Below are positions 24,819-37,077 of a DNA stretch of 64,000 bases, piece after piece; the first letter of the stretch is position 1; every line of letters begins with the position of its first letter. A model generated the notes under the pieces. It saw only the letters and a list, made by a program, of their open reading frames with translations. It was not told the origin of the DNA and ran no database searches. The position numbers and the translations under genes are program-made. The stretch comes from Mixophyes australis (taxonomy: Eukaryota > Chordata > Amphibia > Anura > Limnodynastidae): contig JAVHZZ010000010.1 of assembly GCA_036250195.1 (NCBI GenBank), forward strand, positions 107,243,278 to 107,307,277. Reading direction: 5' to 3'.

Positions 24819-26389
24819 CAATCATGGGCAAAAGTTTTGAGAATGACACAAATATTATTTTTCACAAAATCTGCTGCCTCAGTTTTTATGATGCAATTTG
24901 CATATACTCCAGAATGTCATGAAAATTGATAAGATGAATTGCAATTAGTTCATTTCAAAGTCCCTCTTTGCCATGACAGTGAACTGTATTCCAAAAACAA
25001 CATTTCCACTGCATTCAGCCCTGCCAAAAAAGGACCAGCTGACATCAGGTTGGTGATTCTCTTGTTCTCACAGGTGAGAGAGTGTTGACGAGGACGAGGC
25101 TGGAGATCACTCGGTCATGGTGCTTGAGTTAGAATAACAGACTGGAAGCTTTAAAAGGAGGGTGGTGCTTGAAATCATTGTTCTTCCTCTGTTAACCATG
25201 GCTAGCTGCAAGGAAACATGTGCAGTCATTATTGGTTTGCACAAAAAGGGCTTCACAGGCAAGGTTATTGCTGCTTGTAAGATTGCACCTAATTCAACCA
25301 TTTATCGGATCACCAAGAACTTCAAGGAGAGAGGTTCAATAGTTGTGAAGAAGTCCTCAGGGTGCCCAAGAACGTCCAGCAAGCACCAGGACCGTCTCCT
25401 AAAGTTGATTCAGCTGCGGGATCGGGGCACCACAGGTGCAGAGCTTGCTCTGGAATGGCAGCAGACAGGTGTGAGTGCATCTGCACGCACAGTGAGGTGA
25501 AGACTTTTGGAGGATGGCCTGGTGTCAAGAAGGCCAGCAAAGAAGCCACTTCTCTACATGAAAAACATCAGGGACAGACTGATATTCTGCAAAAGGTACA
25601 GGGATTGGACTGCTGAGGACTGGGGTAAAGTCATTTTCTCTGATGAATCCTCTTTCAGATTGTTTGGGGCATCTGGAAAAACACTTGTCCAGAGAAGGAA
25701 ATGTGAGCGCTACCATCAGTCCTGTGTCATGCCAACAGTAAAGCATTCTGAGACCATTCATGTGTGGGGTGCTCCTCAGCCAAGGGAGTGGGCTCACTCA
25801 CAATTCTGCCTAAGAAACACAGCCATGAATAAAGAATGGTACCAAAACATCCTCCAAGAGCAGCTTCTCCCAACCATCTAAGAACAGTTTGGTGATGAAC
25901 AATGCCTTTTCCAGCATGATGGAGCACCTTGCCATAAGGCAAAAGTGATAACCTAGTTGCTCAGGGATCAAAACATCGAAATTTTGGGTCCATGGCCAGG
26001 AAACTCCCCAGACCTTAAACCCATTGAGAATTTGTAGTCAATCCTCAAATGGTGGGTGGACAAACAAAATCCACCAATTCTGACAAACTCCATGCATTGA
26101 TTAGGCAAGAATGGGCGGCCATCAGTCAGTATGTGGCCCAGAAGTTGATTGACAGCATGCCAGGGCGAATGGTAGAGGTTTTCAAAAAGAAGGATCAACG
26201 CTGCAAATATTGATTATTTGCTTAAACTTAATGTAATGGTCAATAAAAGCCTTTGACACTTATGAAATGCTTGTAATGTTACTTCAGTATACCATAGACA
26301 CATCTGACAAAAAGGTCTAAAAACACTGGAGCAGCAAACTGTGTGAAAACCAATACTTGTGTCATTCTCAGAACTGTTGGCCATGACTG
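24819..26389 (+). mobile_element. Tc1-like transposon, complete but inactivated
   Basis: 1571 bp with matching ends (CAATCATGGGCAAAAGTTTT at left; right end reads CAGTCATGGCCAACAGTTCT on the minus strand), each followed by GAGAATGACACAA. TA dinucleotides lie at 24817-24818 and 26390-26391, the Tc1/mariner target duplication. A transposase coding region starts at 25198, and an AATAAA polyadenylation-type signal lies at about 26243. The sequence closely resembles Tc1 elements I recall from salmonid fish. Confidence 0.93.
25198..26213 (+). pseudogene. Tc1 transposase pseudogene
   Basis: Translation from ATG 25198 gives MASCKETCAVIIGLHKKGFT and continues as a paired-type helix-turn-helix DNA-binding domain, then a DDE catalytic domain. 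The expected acidic residues are still visible: Asp in IFSDES (25642), Asp in QHDGAPCH (25918) and Glu in PIENL (26026). Breaks include TGA at 25498-25500, a one-base loss near 25770 and compensating extra base near 25815, TAA at 25879, TAG at 25954, and TAG at 26035 in place of the Trp expected after PIENL. Function is lost. Confidence 0.92.
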
Positions 26390-26710
26390 TATAGTGATTA
26401 ACCAGGATATCTGAGTACGAGACGATTCCCATAATATTCTCCTGTACCTTAAAGAGTCTATGTGAGGTGTAATTTAAACTGTACCCTCACACACCCCATT
26501 GCGGTCCCATTATGTCTTATAGACATAAACCTGGCTGTATTATATAGCAGTTACTGGAAGCTTTATTACATAGACCCCAATAGCGGTTACCATTGCATAG
26601 AATCCCCATTACCAGCTCCCCCTGCTCAGAGACTGTAGTTCCAACCCTGTAACTCAGAGACCCCATTACCAGTCCTCACTGCATAGAAGCTACATCACTA
26701 GCCCCCACCG

Positions 26711-27396
26711 GCATGGAGATCCCCCCCCCATCCTTAGCCACACTGCATGGAGATCCCCCCCCCCCCATCCTTAGCCACACTGCATGGAGACCCCCCCTTC
26801 CTTAGGCACACTGCATGCAGACTCCTTTCATCTTTAGGCACTGCTGCATGGAGACCCCCCCATCCTTAGGCACTGCTGCATGGAGACCCCCCCCATCCTT
26901 AGGCGTACTGCATGGAGAACCCCCCCATCCTTAGGCACACTGCATGGAGAACCCCCCCATCCTTGGGCACACTGCATGGAGAACCCCCCCCCCATCCTTG
27001 GGCACACTGCATGGAGACCCCCCAATCCTTGGGCACACTGCATGGAGACCCCCCGCCCCCATCCTTGGGCACACTGCATGGAGACACCCCCCCCCCCATC
27101 CTTGGGCACACTGCATGGAGACCCTCCCCATCCTTGGGCACACTGCATGGAGACCCTCCCCATCCTTGGGCACACTGCATGGAGACCCTCCCCATCCTTG
27201 GGCACACTGCATGGAGACCCTCCCCATCCTTGGGCACACTGCATGGAGACCCTCCCCATCCTTGGGCACACTGCATGGAGACCCCCCCATACTTGGGCAC
27301 ACTGCATGGAGACCCCCCAATCCTTAGGCACACTGCATGGAGACCTCCCTCATCCCTAGGCACCGCTGCATGGAGATCCCCCTCATCCCTAGCCAC
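26711..27396. repeat. 32-bp minisatellite, ~21 copies
   Basis: The unit is GCATGGAGACCCTCCCCATC plus CTTGGGCACACT. Outer copies are diverged, while copies at about 27110-27290 are almost identical. Open frames on both strands with a 32-residue period (3 x 32 bp) are artefacts. Confidence 0.95.
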
Positions 27397-28465
27397 CCCA
27401 AGGGGTCACATCCCAGCCTGTATCTCCAAGTCTGGTGACAATTCCGACCACTGTGTCACCTGTTACTACATCATTATATAAATTACAGAACATCTGCGGT
27501 TCTTAATGAAGCTCTGTTGCTGCAGATAATATCTTACAGGAAATGTGCTCCTCCTCAGTGGGGGCCACATTACCATCTCCAGGGCTCCGTTTGTTTTAGT
27601 ATAATGTCCGGTTCCTGTGCCTCTGATATCAGCGTTAGGGAGTTTTGCGGTACAGCGATCATCAGTAGAAAATACAACAATATAAAATGTATCAGCCCTC
27701 AGTGTAATGCAGGTCAGGAGTAATGATGGTTGAATCTAATTAAAAACAAATTAGCTGATTGACTAACTGCAAACTCTAATGTGCCGCTTGTTGGAATTTA
27801 AATGACCACAACTCGTCTTTCTCACAGACGAGGGAACGTCGGGCGACCTCCCCTAAATTCCACTTTGTTACAGAATTTCAATTAGTTCATCATCTGCCAG
27901 TAATGAAGGTTGGGGATATTGTTGGGGAGGGAACTGAAATACAAATATTAATATAAATAGGATCATTACATACATAAAAGGTCCTTTATATAGTGCAGGA
28001 AGTGAACAGGGCGCTTTACACAACACAAGAATAAAACGACTCAGATTACTACCGCTAAACATGATAAATACTGAAATATCGCAGGAAGATAGAGGGAGCT
28101 TAATGCTATTTAAGGCTTATTAATCCTAAAAGAAACCGGGCTCTACAGATGGTGCCAAAGGGGAAGTTCCACCTGTGTATAATAAGGAGAAATAATGTTT
28201 CACTAATTGTTAGTAAAATTATTTTGTTTTGTTTTGTGCTGATTAGTTCTTTTGTGTCCTGCTTAATCTCTATATCCCTGACTTCACTCCCTTGGGTTCC
28301 TCCTGACTTTAGACTTAGAGCAGAGACGTTTGTGGTTCCAGTGTCTCAATTCTTGCTGGTCTGGGACTTACTATTTGGGCTCAACATAATTTACATTGTA
28401 TAGATGCCCATTTACTACCACTTGTGTCAATCCTGAGTTTGGACTCACAAATGTCTTCATTGGTC

Positions 28466-28612
28466 TTCCGCATCCTCTCCGGGTCAGTGGGGTCTTCCTT
28501 CGCATCCTCTCCGGGTTAGTGGGGTCTTCCTCCGCATCCTCTCCGGGTCAGTGGGGTCTTCCTCCGCATCCTCTCCGGGTCAGTGGGGTCTTCCTCCGCA
28601 ACCTCTTGTCAT
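28466..28612. repeat. Short 32-bp tandem repeat
   Basis: About 4.5 copies of CGCATCCTCTCCGGGTCAGT plus GGGGTCTTCCTC, starting near 28468, 28500, 28532, 28564 and 28596. Confidence 0.9.
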
Positions 28613-29616
28613 TGGTGGTAACCTGCCCCTCCCCCTCTTTGGTGACATCATGAGAATTAAGGAACTAGTTGAACAATTCAACAGCGGACCTCACGTTTCC
28701 CCCACAACTTGGGAAGTTGGATAGTTTTCATAGAAACCTCTTCAGTACCTTTTAAACGCCCCTCTTGATAACAACTTGTTTCTTTTTACTTTGCTCAGAT
28801 TTCTGCAACAGCCCACCCAAGGTCATTTGAAAAATATTTAGAAGTAAATGATCTTTTATGAAATATATAGGATGAAACAACAGAAGCCCTAGCGACCAGA
28901 AAACACCCATTATTGCAGGCAATAAATCTTTTCGCCCACATGATAAACCTACAACCCAATGTACCATAGCAGAGGACAGGGCCGCAGTAATCAATATATT
29001 AGGGTGACTGTGAGAGTGGCCCTGGGGTGACACACAGGATTAACGGTTTTGCTGCCAGAGTGAACTGAAACGTCCTTTGCGTATTCGGTTTTGTTGGCAG
29101 GTGTTCTTCATTGTACGTGCCCCTTGTAATCAGCAGTGCTGGGTAACCTTGGCAGCTTAGAGTGCCCCGGGCAGGAAGGTGTTAATGAATTAAAAGGGGG
29201 AAAATACTTTCAAAGTAAGTTTTAAGAACGCCAGATGATTAACAACCTCAAATCACTAATTGTAAATGACACTTTGGACGCTACTCACCCACATCAGAGT
29301 GTGGACCAGAGTCGGTCTGGCGTCATCAACAAAAAACAAGGCTGTCGTTTCCCCTCTGTTAGGTGTTTTTGCTGCAAAATTAGGTGCTATATATTCTCTG
29401 AAGCGGCCGTGAGCTCCATATTGATGGTCTAGAAACTTTCCATATCCCAAATACATGGCTGTCTCTTTAAAGACTTGCCTGGCAGGGGTGCAGCCTTCAG
29501 GCTGGTGGGCACGTCACTAAATTAATTTACTACTTATAGGAGGTGCTTTAAATGCTACAGTCCCTTTAAATGAAGAGTTGCTTCCAGTAACCAATATCTC
29601 TGTTCTCCAGCTAGGA

Positions 29617-29848
29617 GGCCGATTTATTATCCCCCCTTTATGGTGGCAATAAAAAGAAATCCATTTTTGATGCAATTTATAAAAAAAAAACTAAAACCTT
29701 AAAATATATAATTAGAGCAATACTGGTGCAGAACTGGGTTAACTTACTGATTCACCAGTGTCTGGGGTCTGGACTTACAGTTCCACAAATAAAAATCTAA
29801 TAATATTGGTAACACATTTTATATATCTACATTATATATATATATATA

Positions 29849-29916
<68 letters not shown>

Positions 29917-29990
29917 TGTTCATTCAATTAGTAAAGCATTTAAAAAGCAGAAGAGAAAAGTCCTTATCGCCATGCTTTAATAAATCGGCC
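29617..29990. mobile_element. Candidate MITE with 13-bp perfect TIRs around an (AC)n tract
   Basis: GGCCGATTTATTA at 29617-29629 is exactly inverted at 29978-29990. TAGGA occurs next to both ends, though two bases off on the right. The inside includes (TA)n and a long (CA)n tract at 29835-29913. Confidence 0.5.
29835..29913. repeat. (TA)n then (AC)n microsatellite
   Basis: A short TA run followed by about 31 CA units, inside the candidate MITE 29617-29990. Confidence 0.95.
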
Positions 29991-30626
29991 AGTAGGAATG
30001 TGCGTGAGACTTTGCAGAAGTGATCTGCGCCCCTCTAACACAATCTCCATTTCAAACCCCGGTGTCTTCGCTTCTGTCGAGGAGCCCAAGACATTTGTTC
30101 TTTCCGTGACTACTTAGTAACCATAGCAACGGACACCTCGCCTCTAACACTTTTTTCGAAGACCCTCTCAAGGTCGCCTTTCAGTTTTAAAAGTGAGAAA
30201 AGCAATTGTTCCGTCTTTTATTCGCACATTGCTTAAAACCTCATAATACAGCGAGCGGACTGCCCCACTCTAGGCTTTCTAAATATATCTGGCGCTTTTA
30301 AATTCCATTTTTAACTGCGCGTGTATAGTTTGATGGGCGGTTTGATCATTGACCACTGCTATAGAGAGAAACGATCTTAGAAATCTACTATTCTGGCGGA
30401 GCATACTGGGTGTTTTATCTTTTTAGTAGAGCCACTTTGTGATTTTGTTTTTGCATCGTGATATTGTGCAGAATTTTCAGCTATGGGTGAAGTTAGCCCT
30501 TAATGTCTCTTTTTCAGCATTGAATTAAAAGTGTTCGAGACAGACGTACGAGACGATAGCAGTACAATTTTCTGTTGTGGTTTGTATGTATTTATTTATA
30601 CGACGCTGCAAAGACAGGAAGTGGCG

Positions 30627-30776
30627 GATTCAGTGAGCTGCGAGGTGCCGCACATTGCCAGCTATACGGCACTAAAATCTCCACTCACTTTCCCTCGCAT
30701 CTCTATGGGACCCAAGGGAAAATGAGCAGAGATTTTAGTAAGACACTTTGCGGCATCTCGCACCCAATTGAATTTC
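30627..30776. mobile_element. Fold-back MITE, GATTCA-TGCGAGG family
   Basis: The left arm has GATTCAGTGAGCTGCGAGGT and ACTAAAATCTCCACTCACTT. The right arm has AATGAGCAGAGATTTTAGTA and CGGCATCTCGCACCCAATTG in inverted order. The two arms of about 65 bp surround a short centre. A related copy lies at 61100-61247. Confidence 0.65.
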
Positions 30777-31461
30777 CCCCAAACAATTGGGAGAATTCGT
30801 CCGATGCTGCGTTCGGCGCTGAAATTTGCACATATTGCGGCAGAATTTGAGTGTTCCTGGTGCTACTCTAACTGCACCACATGGCAGAATAAATTGACAG
30901 TCTTCATCCATTATACATAGACCCCAAAATGCAAATGTAGAAATACAGGGCAGAATGGTGGACCAGATTCAGAACTTGAAAATGATGGAATTTCCCCCCT
31001 TTGCTAGATATATTCCTTATTAGGCTAACGATCGCAGAATACTGCAGTCCCCATAATTCTCCATGAGAATTGCGGACTCGGCCAATTTATCAACCTCCAA
31101 TTTTCGGAGCTTCACCCCGATAGTCAACGCCATCTAGGATCCTGGAAGTAAAGTGATCGCTATTGTTAATTATTTTCATTTCCATCAGATACAACAGTTC
31201 TGCTGCGTAGATACACTTACAGACCTGAACTTTGACCTATACAAGACCAACGAAAATATATATACTCGGGCAATGACTATTTCTGTAAATGCAGAGCACC
31301 CCTTTAATTATTCTCCCTCCAGCAGTTTTGTGCACATATACGGTAGTCAATGCTGGTATTTTAGATCTCTTTCCAAAAACCACATTTGATTTTCATGGCA
31401 GATCAACATGACATGAACTGTTTGTGAAGATGACTCAGACATTTAACAAGCTGCCCTGAGC

Positions 31462-31478
31462 CACACACACACATACAT

Positions 31479-31509
<31 letters not shown>

Positions 31510-31520
31510 CATACACACAC
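31462..31520. repeat. (AC)n microsatellite with AT and AAAC interruptions
   Basis: A CA run broken by CATACATA and AAACACA. Confidence 0.9.
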
Positions 31521-33136
31521 ACTGCCGCTTTCAACGAATCCATAGATGTAAAAGACACAGCAACTTGGAAAGGGATTGCGTGAGTGAGATCAGTTGAGAA
31601 ATTCATAAATATTAATAAGAGAGAGAGTCCGGGAACAACAAGCTGGGGAAGTAATCACAGATTTGTCTCGTACGGAGATGTAGACTTTGATCTGTACTGA
31701 AAGAGAGAACAGTAACTACAGATAATCAGATAATTCTCATTGCTATTACATTACTGCTTAATAACACGAAGACAGTACCTGGTGGCTACATTGACTCATA
31801 TGTACTCACTGCCTGTAAACCATGATTTGTCCAATCTCTGACCTCAGCCTCTCTCTCTGGTCTTCTGTATACATGTCTATAGATAAACCACTGCTCTGAC
31901 CTCCTAATATGTAACTCAGATCCTCAATTCAATACATTTGTATCCATTCTGTTTTTTTCTTATAATAACGATCACCTAACCAGTTCATTTTAGACAATGG
32001 TGAGGGTCTCAGTCTCCCGTGAGTTGTCTAGCAAGGCCGACGACCGGTGTAATGTATAAATGGAGGCTTGCAGATCAGACCGGCTGCTTTATGGTCTTGG
32101 AAATGATTTTATATCTGAACAGAGTTGAGATGATGAGACTCCATATATTATTATTAAATATAATTTTGCTTGACTGTGTCCGGATCAGAGAGTACGTTCA
32201 GCAAAAAGGACATCTGAAAGCTTACAGTCCAAACTCTTCCATATCCTTCTCTAGGCAAAGGAAACCTCCAGATCGGACACATCCCTGGCAGACCCAGATA
32301 GAGTAGTCACCACCAGGCTTACTGCCACTTAAGCTTGTTCCTTAGGGAGCAGTCCTAGACACTTTTCTTAGAGCATTTCCACGCCCTCCTGACTCCTTAA
32401 ATTTCCCATAAGGAAAAGATGAACAATATTTGTCCTTGTTGCTCCTCAGTCACTAATGAGACACTAGTCAGCATTTAGAGGCACTAACCTGTCGGATCCT
32501 AACTTACGGTTGTACATTCCTTAAATAAAATAAACATCCGTAGGTAGGTGGACTACAGTAAGTTTATCGCTTTGCAGCTTTGGGTATTATGTTTTTGGTT
32601 TGTAAGGACATTTGTAATCAGGAAACTGAAGAGTGCGTTGTATATTTATATAGTTGTAACCCAATCAAAAACTTCTCCATGCTTACACCGAAGACACTGG
32701 CAGACTGCGGGAAATGGCTCCGTTATTATATTAACTAATTATGGATTGAGTTTTATATACTCCTTGAAAAAAAAAATACATCCAAATGCGTCTGTACCTA
32801 AGTTTGAGTGTATCTTAGACCATCGGCAGATAAACAGAGTACAGTAAGGGGGTACATGTATGGATAGTACAACCCCTGGTGAAGGCCATGAAACTTGGAC
32901 CTACCTTCAGATACGTTTTACTTCTAACACTCTCAAGTCTCGTCTCACCTGACACCGATATACTGCTCTGTTTTGTGTTGGACGTATCTTGAGATATGTG
33001 CGATTTAACACGCACACAAATGTTTGACACATTTTACACCCCAAACCTACGCACAAACTTTTGTAAATAAGGGCCATGGTGTACGATGTAGGACATGAAA
33101 TACTGATCCTTCTTTCCATTGTCTTTCTCGTTCCAG

Positions 33137-33303
33137 ATGTAAAAACCTGTCCTACGCAGAGCACCTCCCCCAGGTCAGCATCGTCTTCATATTTGTGAAC
33201 GAGGCTCTATCGGTCATCCTACGATCAATCCATTCTGCCATCGACAGGACTCCGGCCGAGCTTCTCAAAGAGATCATCTTAGTGGACGACAACAGTAATA
33301 ACG
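33137..33303 (+). CDS. galnt18: GALNT18 internal exon (start of GT-A fold)
   Basis: The exon lies between TTCCAG and GTAGGTG. It enters in phase 2 (A completes the Gly codon begun in the previous exon) and leaves in phase 1 (G|AG). It has 55 full codons, beginning CKNLSYAEHLPQVSIVFIFV and ending KEIILVDDNSNN. It contains the first strand of the Rossmann-like GT-A nucleotide-binding fold, the NEALSVILRSIHSA helix, and the VDDNS motif, which in family-27 enzymes helps bind UDP-GalNAc. The length and motifs match GALNT18 at about residues 143-197. The flanking introns are 10.0 kb and 22.2 kb. No frameshift or stop is present. Confidence 0.95.
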
Positions 33304-34410
33304 GTAGGTGATTGGCCGGCACTGAGGACGGGGGCGTGCATTCTACTCAGCAGCTGATTGGCCACAGCGCTCTCCAATCAGCTGCCACATACAGTACATG
33401 CCCACACAGGTGGGAATTAGCCTCTTCTGTACAATCTATCCATGGGGCCAGAAATGGATTTTTGGACTATATTTGAGAGGCTTAGGTTTTCCTTAAACAA
33501 AAATAATTCTAGTGGACCCCTGTGTTCGTTTGCAAAATATGAGAAGTCATTTACAACTTTTAAAAGAACAATCGCTGTATTTGATATAGAAGAAACTTGC
33601 AAGCAATGAGGCTTTTTGTTCCCCTAACCTGTCGCATGCAGCCACATCTGCACCCTGTCCATTTAGGTGCCCCTCTCTTCAGCCGAAACGTCCTGTCTAA
33701 TGACCGTTACATTATTGGATTTAAAGTCAGAAGATAGAATGTAAATTCTACAGTGATTTCTTCTGCCAGAATAATAACCTGATTGTCTTGTACTGTACAT
33801 TGCGATATAAACTGTCGTTTATGATATAACCGCAGATCTTTATCTAAAATATCCCGCACGTCACTCAGAGCGTAACATCTACCCCTCCTCCCCCGCAGGG
33901 ATTCGTCTGCCAAGTTTCAGGCAGTGATTGAAAAAATAATGAAATTATAATTCCGTTCTCCCACCATCAGGCAGGTGCAGAGCATCACATGCAAACCAAG
34001 GTGACTGATTGAGTCTGAGTTTGATTGCGTTCACCACAGCGGGGTGGATTATTTCATGTGTAGGAGAGGATAAAAGCTGACATTGCCAAATCTGCTCTAA
34101 TTACCATTAAGAATGAATAATGGGTCGCTCAGTGTTTATACAGATATTATATATTGCTGTCAATTCTTAAATGTACTTGTGTATTATAGTAACGCTGTGG
34201 AGAGACTTTTATATACAGGTCTGGGACTTATTATCCGGAGCACGTGGTGCTGGGGGTGTATCGGATAAGGGTTTGTCTGTAATTTAGAACACCATGCCTA
34301 AAATCTGCTAACACACACACACAGTCAACCCCCTCCCCATTCAACAGACAGAAGAGACTCTTTGTGATCATGTTTGTGTGTGGCACTCACCTTGTTATTA
34401 TATTGTGAAG

Positions 34411-34775
34411 CAGCGCTCCTCACGGTGACTGTAGTAGGAAGTGATTGGTGATCTGTGTATATAACATTCCCTCCTCTTTATTATGCATATCAGTGCTCCT
34501 CACAGTGACTATAGGAGAAGGGGCTTAGTTATATCTGTGTGTATGAAATTACCCTCCTCTTTATTGATGTATCAGTGCTCCTCACAGTGTCTGTAGTAGG
34601 AAGTGGTTAGTGATCATGCTTGTGTATATGACATTTCCCTCTATAATTTTTGTTTACCAGTGCTCCTCACAGTGGCTATAATAGGTGCTTTGTGATTATA
34701 TTTATGTATATGACATTTCTTGTCTCATTATTTTGTGTATCAGTGCTCCTCACAGTGGCTATAGGAGCAGGTGTT
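34411..34775. repeat. 80-85-bp satellite, 5 copies
   Basis: Each monomer starts CAGTGCTCCTCACAGTG (34411, 34491, 34573, 34658, 34741), continues with CTATAGGAG or CTGTAGTAGGAAGTG, and ends near a CATTTCCCTCCTCTTTATTAT-type stretch. The monomers are moderately diverged. Confidence 0.9.
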
Positions 34776-35010
34776 TGGTGATTTCCAGATTTTTTTTAAT
34801 ATACATATAGTTAAAAATCAAAGCAGACATGTGACTGGTTGCTGTGGATTCCAGCATCTTTTTTTCTTCTGCACCAAGTTTTATACCTGTCCCTGAATGT
34901 TTATGTTGTAGCATTGAACGTACAGTACTACCACCTCGGTACTTTTTCTGTAAAGTTTCCAGTGTGAAACTAAATGACAGATCTTTTGTCCGGCCGCCCC
35001 TGTGTAATTC

Positions 35011-35064
35011 CTCATCATCATTTATTTATATAGCGCCAACATATTCCGTAGCGCTTAAATATGA
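35011..35064 (-). repeat. LINE 3' tail fragment (short)
   Basis: TCATCATCATTTATTTATAT followed by AGCGCCAACATATTCCGTAG and CGCTT is the LINE/SINE tail in minus orientation. Only about 54 bases remain. Confidence 0.7.
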
Positions 35065-36908
35065 GCCCGGGAGTGGAGCCACCGTTACCATCTCCCTGAC
35101 TGCGCCATCCGCTCTGAGAGATGGAAATACATTTGTGTCATTATAGAGAGAGACCGGCGCTCGGTCCGTGTCCTCTGGTGTTACGGTGCCGTGTTACGGG
35201 GTAATTAGGTGTGTGGAAAATGACAGCAACAATGGCCGTAAGGATATAATCTTAAGTAATAATGTTTAGGGGAGATGCGGCCGTTCGTGCCGGTGTACAT
35301 CACAGGAGATTAAGGTGGTTAGCACAATGATACACGGAAATTGATGATACAAGTGTTCCAGTCTCCAGTAATTTTCCCCCACACTCGTCCTTTCTATCCG
35401 GAGAGTTAGACCTTCTTACTCTTAAAAGCTGGATAAGTGTTTTTTTCTCCATTAGAGCCTTGGTTTACTGTGCGGCTGCCATTACGGCTTTTAACTCCCC
35501 ATTGTACGAGAGTGAAAGCGAAGGCTCTAATTTCACTGCTGATGTGTAAATGAAATGCAAATTCATTGCTGGATAGATAAGAGATCAGCTTTCTGGTCAC
35601 CTCACCTCCACGCTGAGCGCAGTTACCAGGACTGACTAGCCAATCTCCGCGCAGAGTCTGTCGCCTTCGCCGCTCGCTATTGTTCGCTCTTCTCGTCTAT
35701 TGAATTGTTTTGCTTATTATACTCAATATTTTGTAAGCGTTACACTTAATGGATTACAGCCTGAAAAATAGACAGTCATCATCCGTGTTACCAAGGCTAT
35801 GTATAGAGGATGATATGTACAGACTCTAAGTATTGCAACCAGCAAACGGAAGTTGTACTGTGCAGGTGAGAATTATAACCAGCTTACAGGGCACTAGAAA
35901 TGGTTCTGTGGTCTATTATTACAGAAGAAGAGTAGGTGTTAAGAAGTGCTGTGACGGGAAAGAGAAGTTGTACTGTGCAGATGTCCTTGATTCTGAGTAA
36001 GCTCCAGTGGTAACAACTGCAAGTTTCAGATATAAAGCAGAAGAAAATTTAATTGACACAGAATAAATAACAGCTATCTCTTCCTTGTGTTGTGCAGCGA
36101 AGTTTTAGAATCTGCGCTGCCCCCGTCCCTGGACGTTATCCAGCCTTGTGGTTAGGTGCATTGTAGGTTTTTTTTGGCAAAGTGTGAGATAATCCTGTTA
36201 ATTTTCGGATGTCCTGCCACTTGCTGACATCATATTGCTGACCACGAGGATATGTCCAGTCTCAGATTAAACAGTCTGTGATGTCTTTTCTGGAACAATA
36301 TTCAGCACACAGACCGCCCGGACAGAGTGTTTTACAGAACGGCCCTTTGTACGGTAATTACCATCACACAGATTCCTTGCAGGAGTTTTCTGATCTGACT
36401 GTAAACTACGTTGGTTGCAGAAGTGGTGTTTATATAACACTGACCAGGACTAACGCTGGTCTGTCGCAGCCAATCTGCCGCGTGTCGGGAGATCTGAGAG
36501 ATTTCTGCGTAAACCGTCCTGCGCACAGCGGGCGAGCCCGCGGACTGACCACAGATGTGAGCGTCCAGGCCAAAACTCCTGCTTAGCACTACCTGCTTTT
36601 TACATGATTAAAGAATGAATATCTAAACTTGTTAACGGCAGGGGAGGGCTAGCAAATGTTAGCCTTGGGGGTGCTAGTAAAAGGCGCCATTTGAAAACGT
36701 TTTCCAGTGACGTCATTTACTAGCAGCGGGATGTCGCATGGTCGCGATTACCAAACGTCTTTTTTTATAAAGGGTCGCAATTACACTTTCATCGGACATG
36801 TAAGGCTCGGATTCTTCAAGTCGCCCATACCGGTGGCGGAGTTTCTTTCATCGTGACGGTGAGTACCACTGCATTTTACCAAGAGGAACTGCTTTTTTGT
36901 TTAGTTGG

Positions 36909-37077
36909 TGCAGCATGGTGGCTCAGTGGTTAGTATATCTGCCTCACAGCGCTGGGGTCATGAGTTCAATTCCCGACCATGGCCTTATCTGTGTGAAGTT
37001 TGTATGTTCTCCCCTTTTTTGCGTGGGTTTCCTCCGGGTGCTCCGGTTTCCTCCCAAACTCCAAAAACATACTGGTA
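36909..37077 (+). repeat. SINE copy, 5' half, interrupted by an insertion
   Basis: Head and body of the common SINE from GCAGCATGGTGGCTCAGTGG to ACATACTGGTA. At that point a 1336-bp element begins. The SINE resumes at 38414 with TAGGTTAATTGGCTGC, exactly where the other copies continue, so the two halves were one insertion. Confidence 0.9.

Larger units (their letters stand above)
23094..33136 (+). other. galnt18: GALNT18 intron 2
   Basis: A 10,043-bp phase-2 intron with donor GTAAGTA and acceptor TTCCAG. It contains a complete but dead Tc1 transposon (24819-26389), the 32-bp minisatellite 26711-27396, a short 32-bp array at 28466-28612, a candidate MITE with 13-bp inverted ends holding a long (AC)n run (29617-29990), a fold-back MITE (30627-30776) and an AC-rich run at 31462-31520. 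I see nothing nameable in about 23100-24800, 27400-28450, 28620-29600 and 31530-33130. Confidence 0.9.

Noticed and set aside
26834..27481. ORFs of 127-189 codons on both strands with His/Trp/Cys-rich repeats
   Set aside because: They are generated by the 32-bp minisatellite. Six overlapping frames cannot all be genes and none shows a domain.
28752..29033. Hydrophobic 93-codon minus-strand ORF
   Set aside because: No family recognised, no repeat or splice context, and a length expected by chance in AT-rich sequence.
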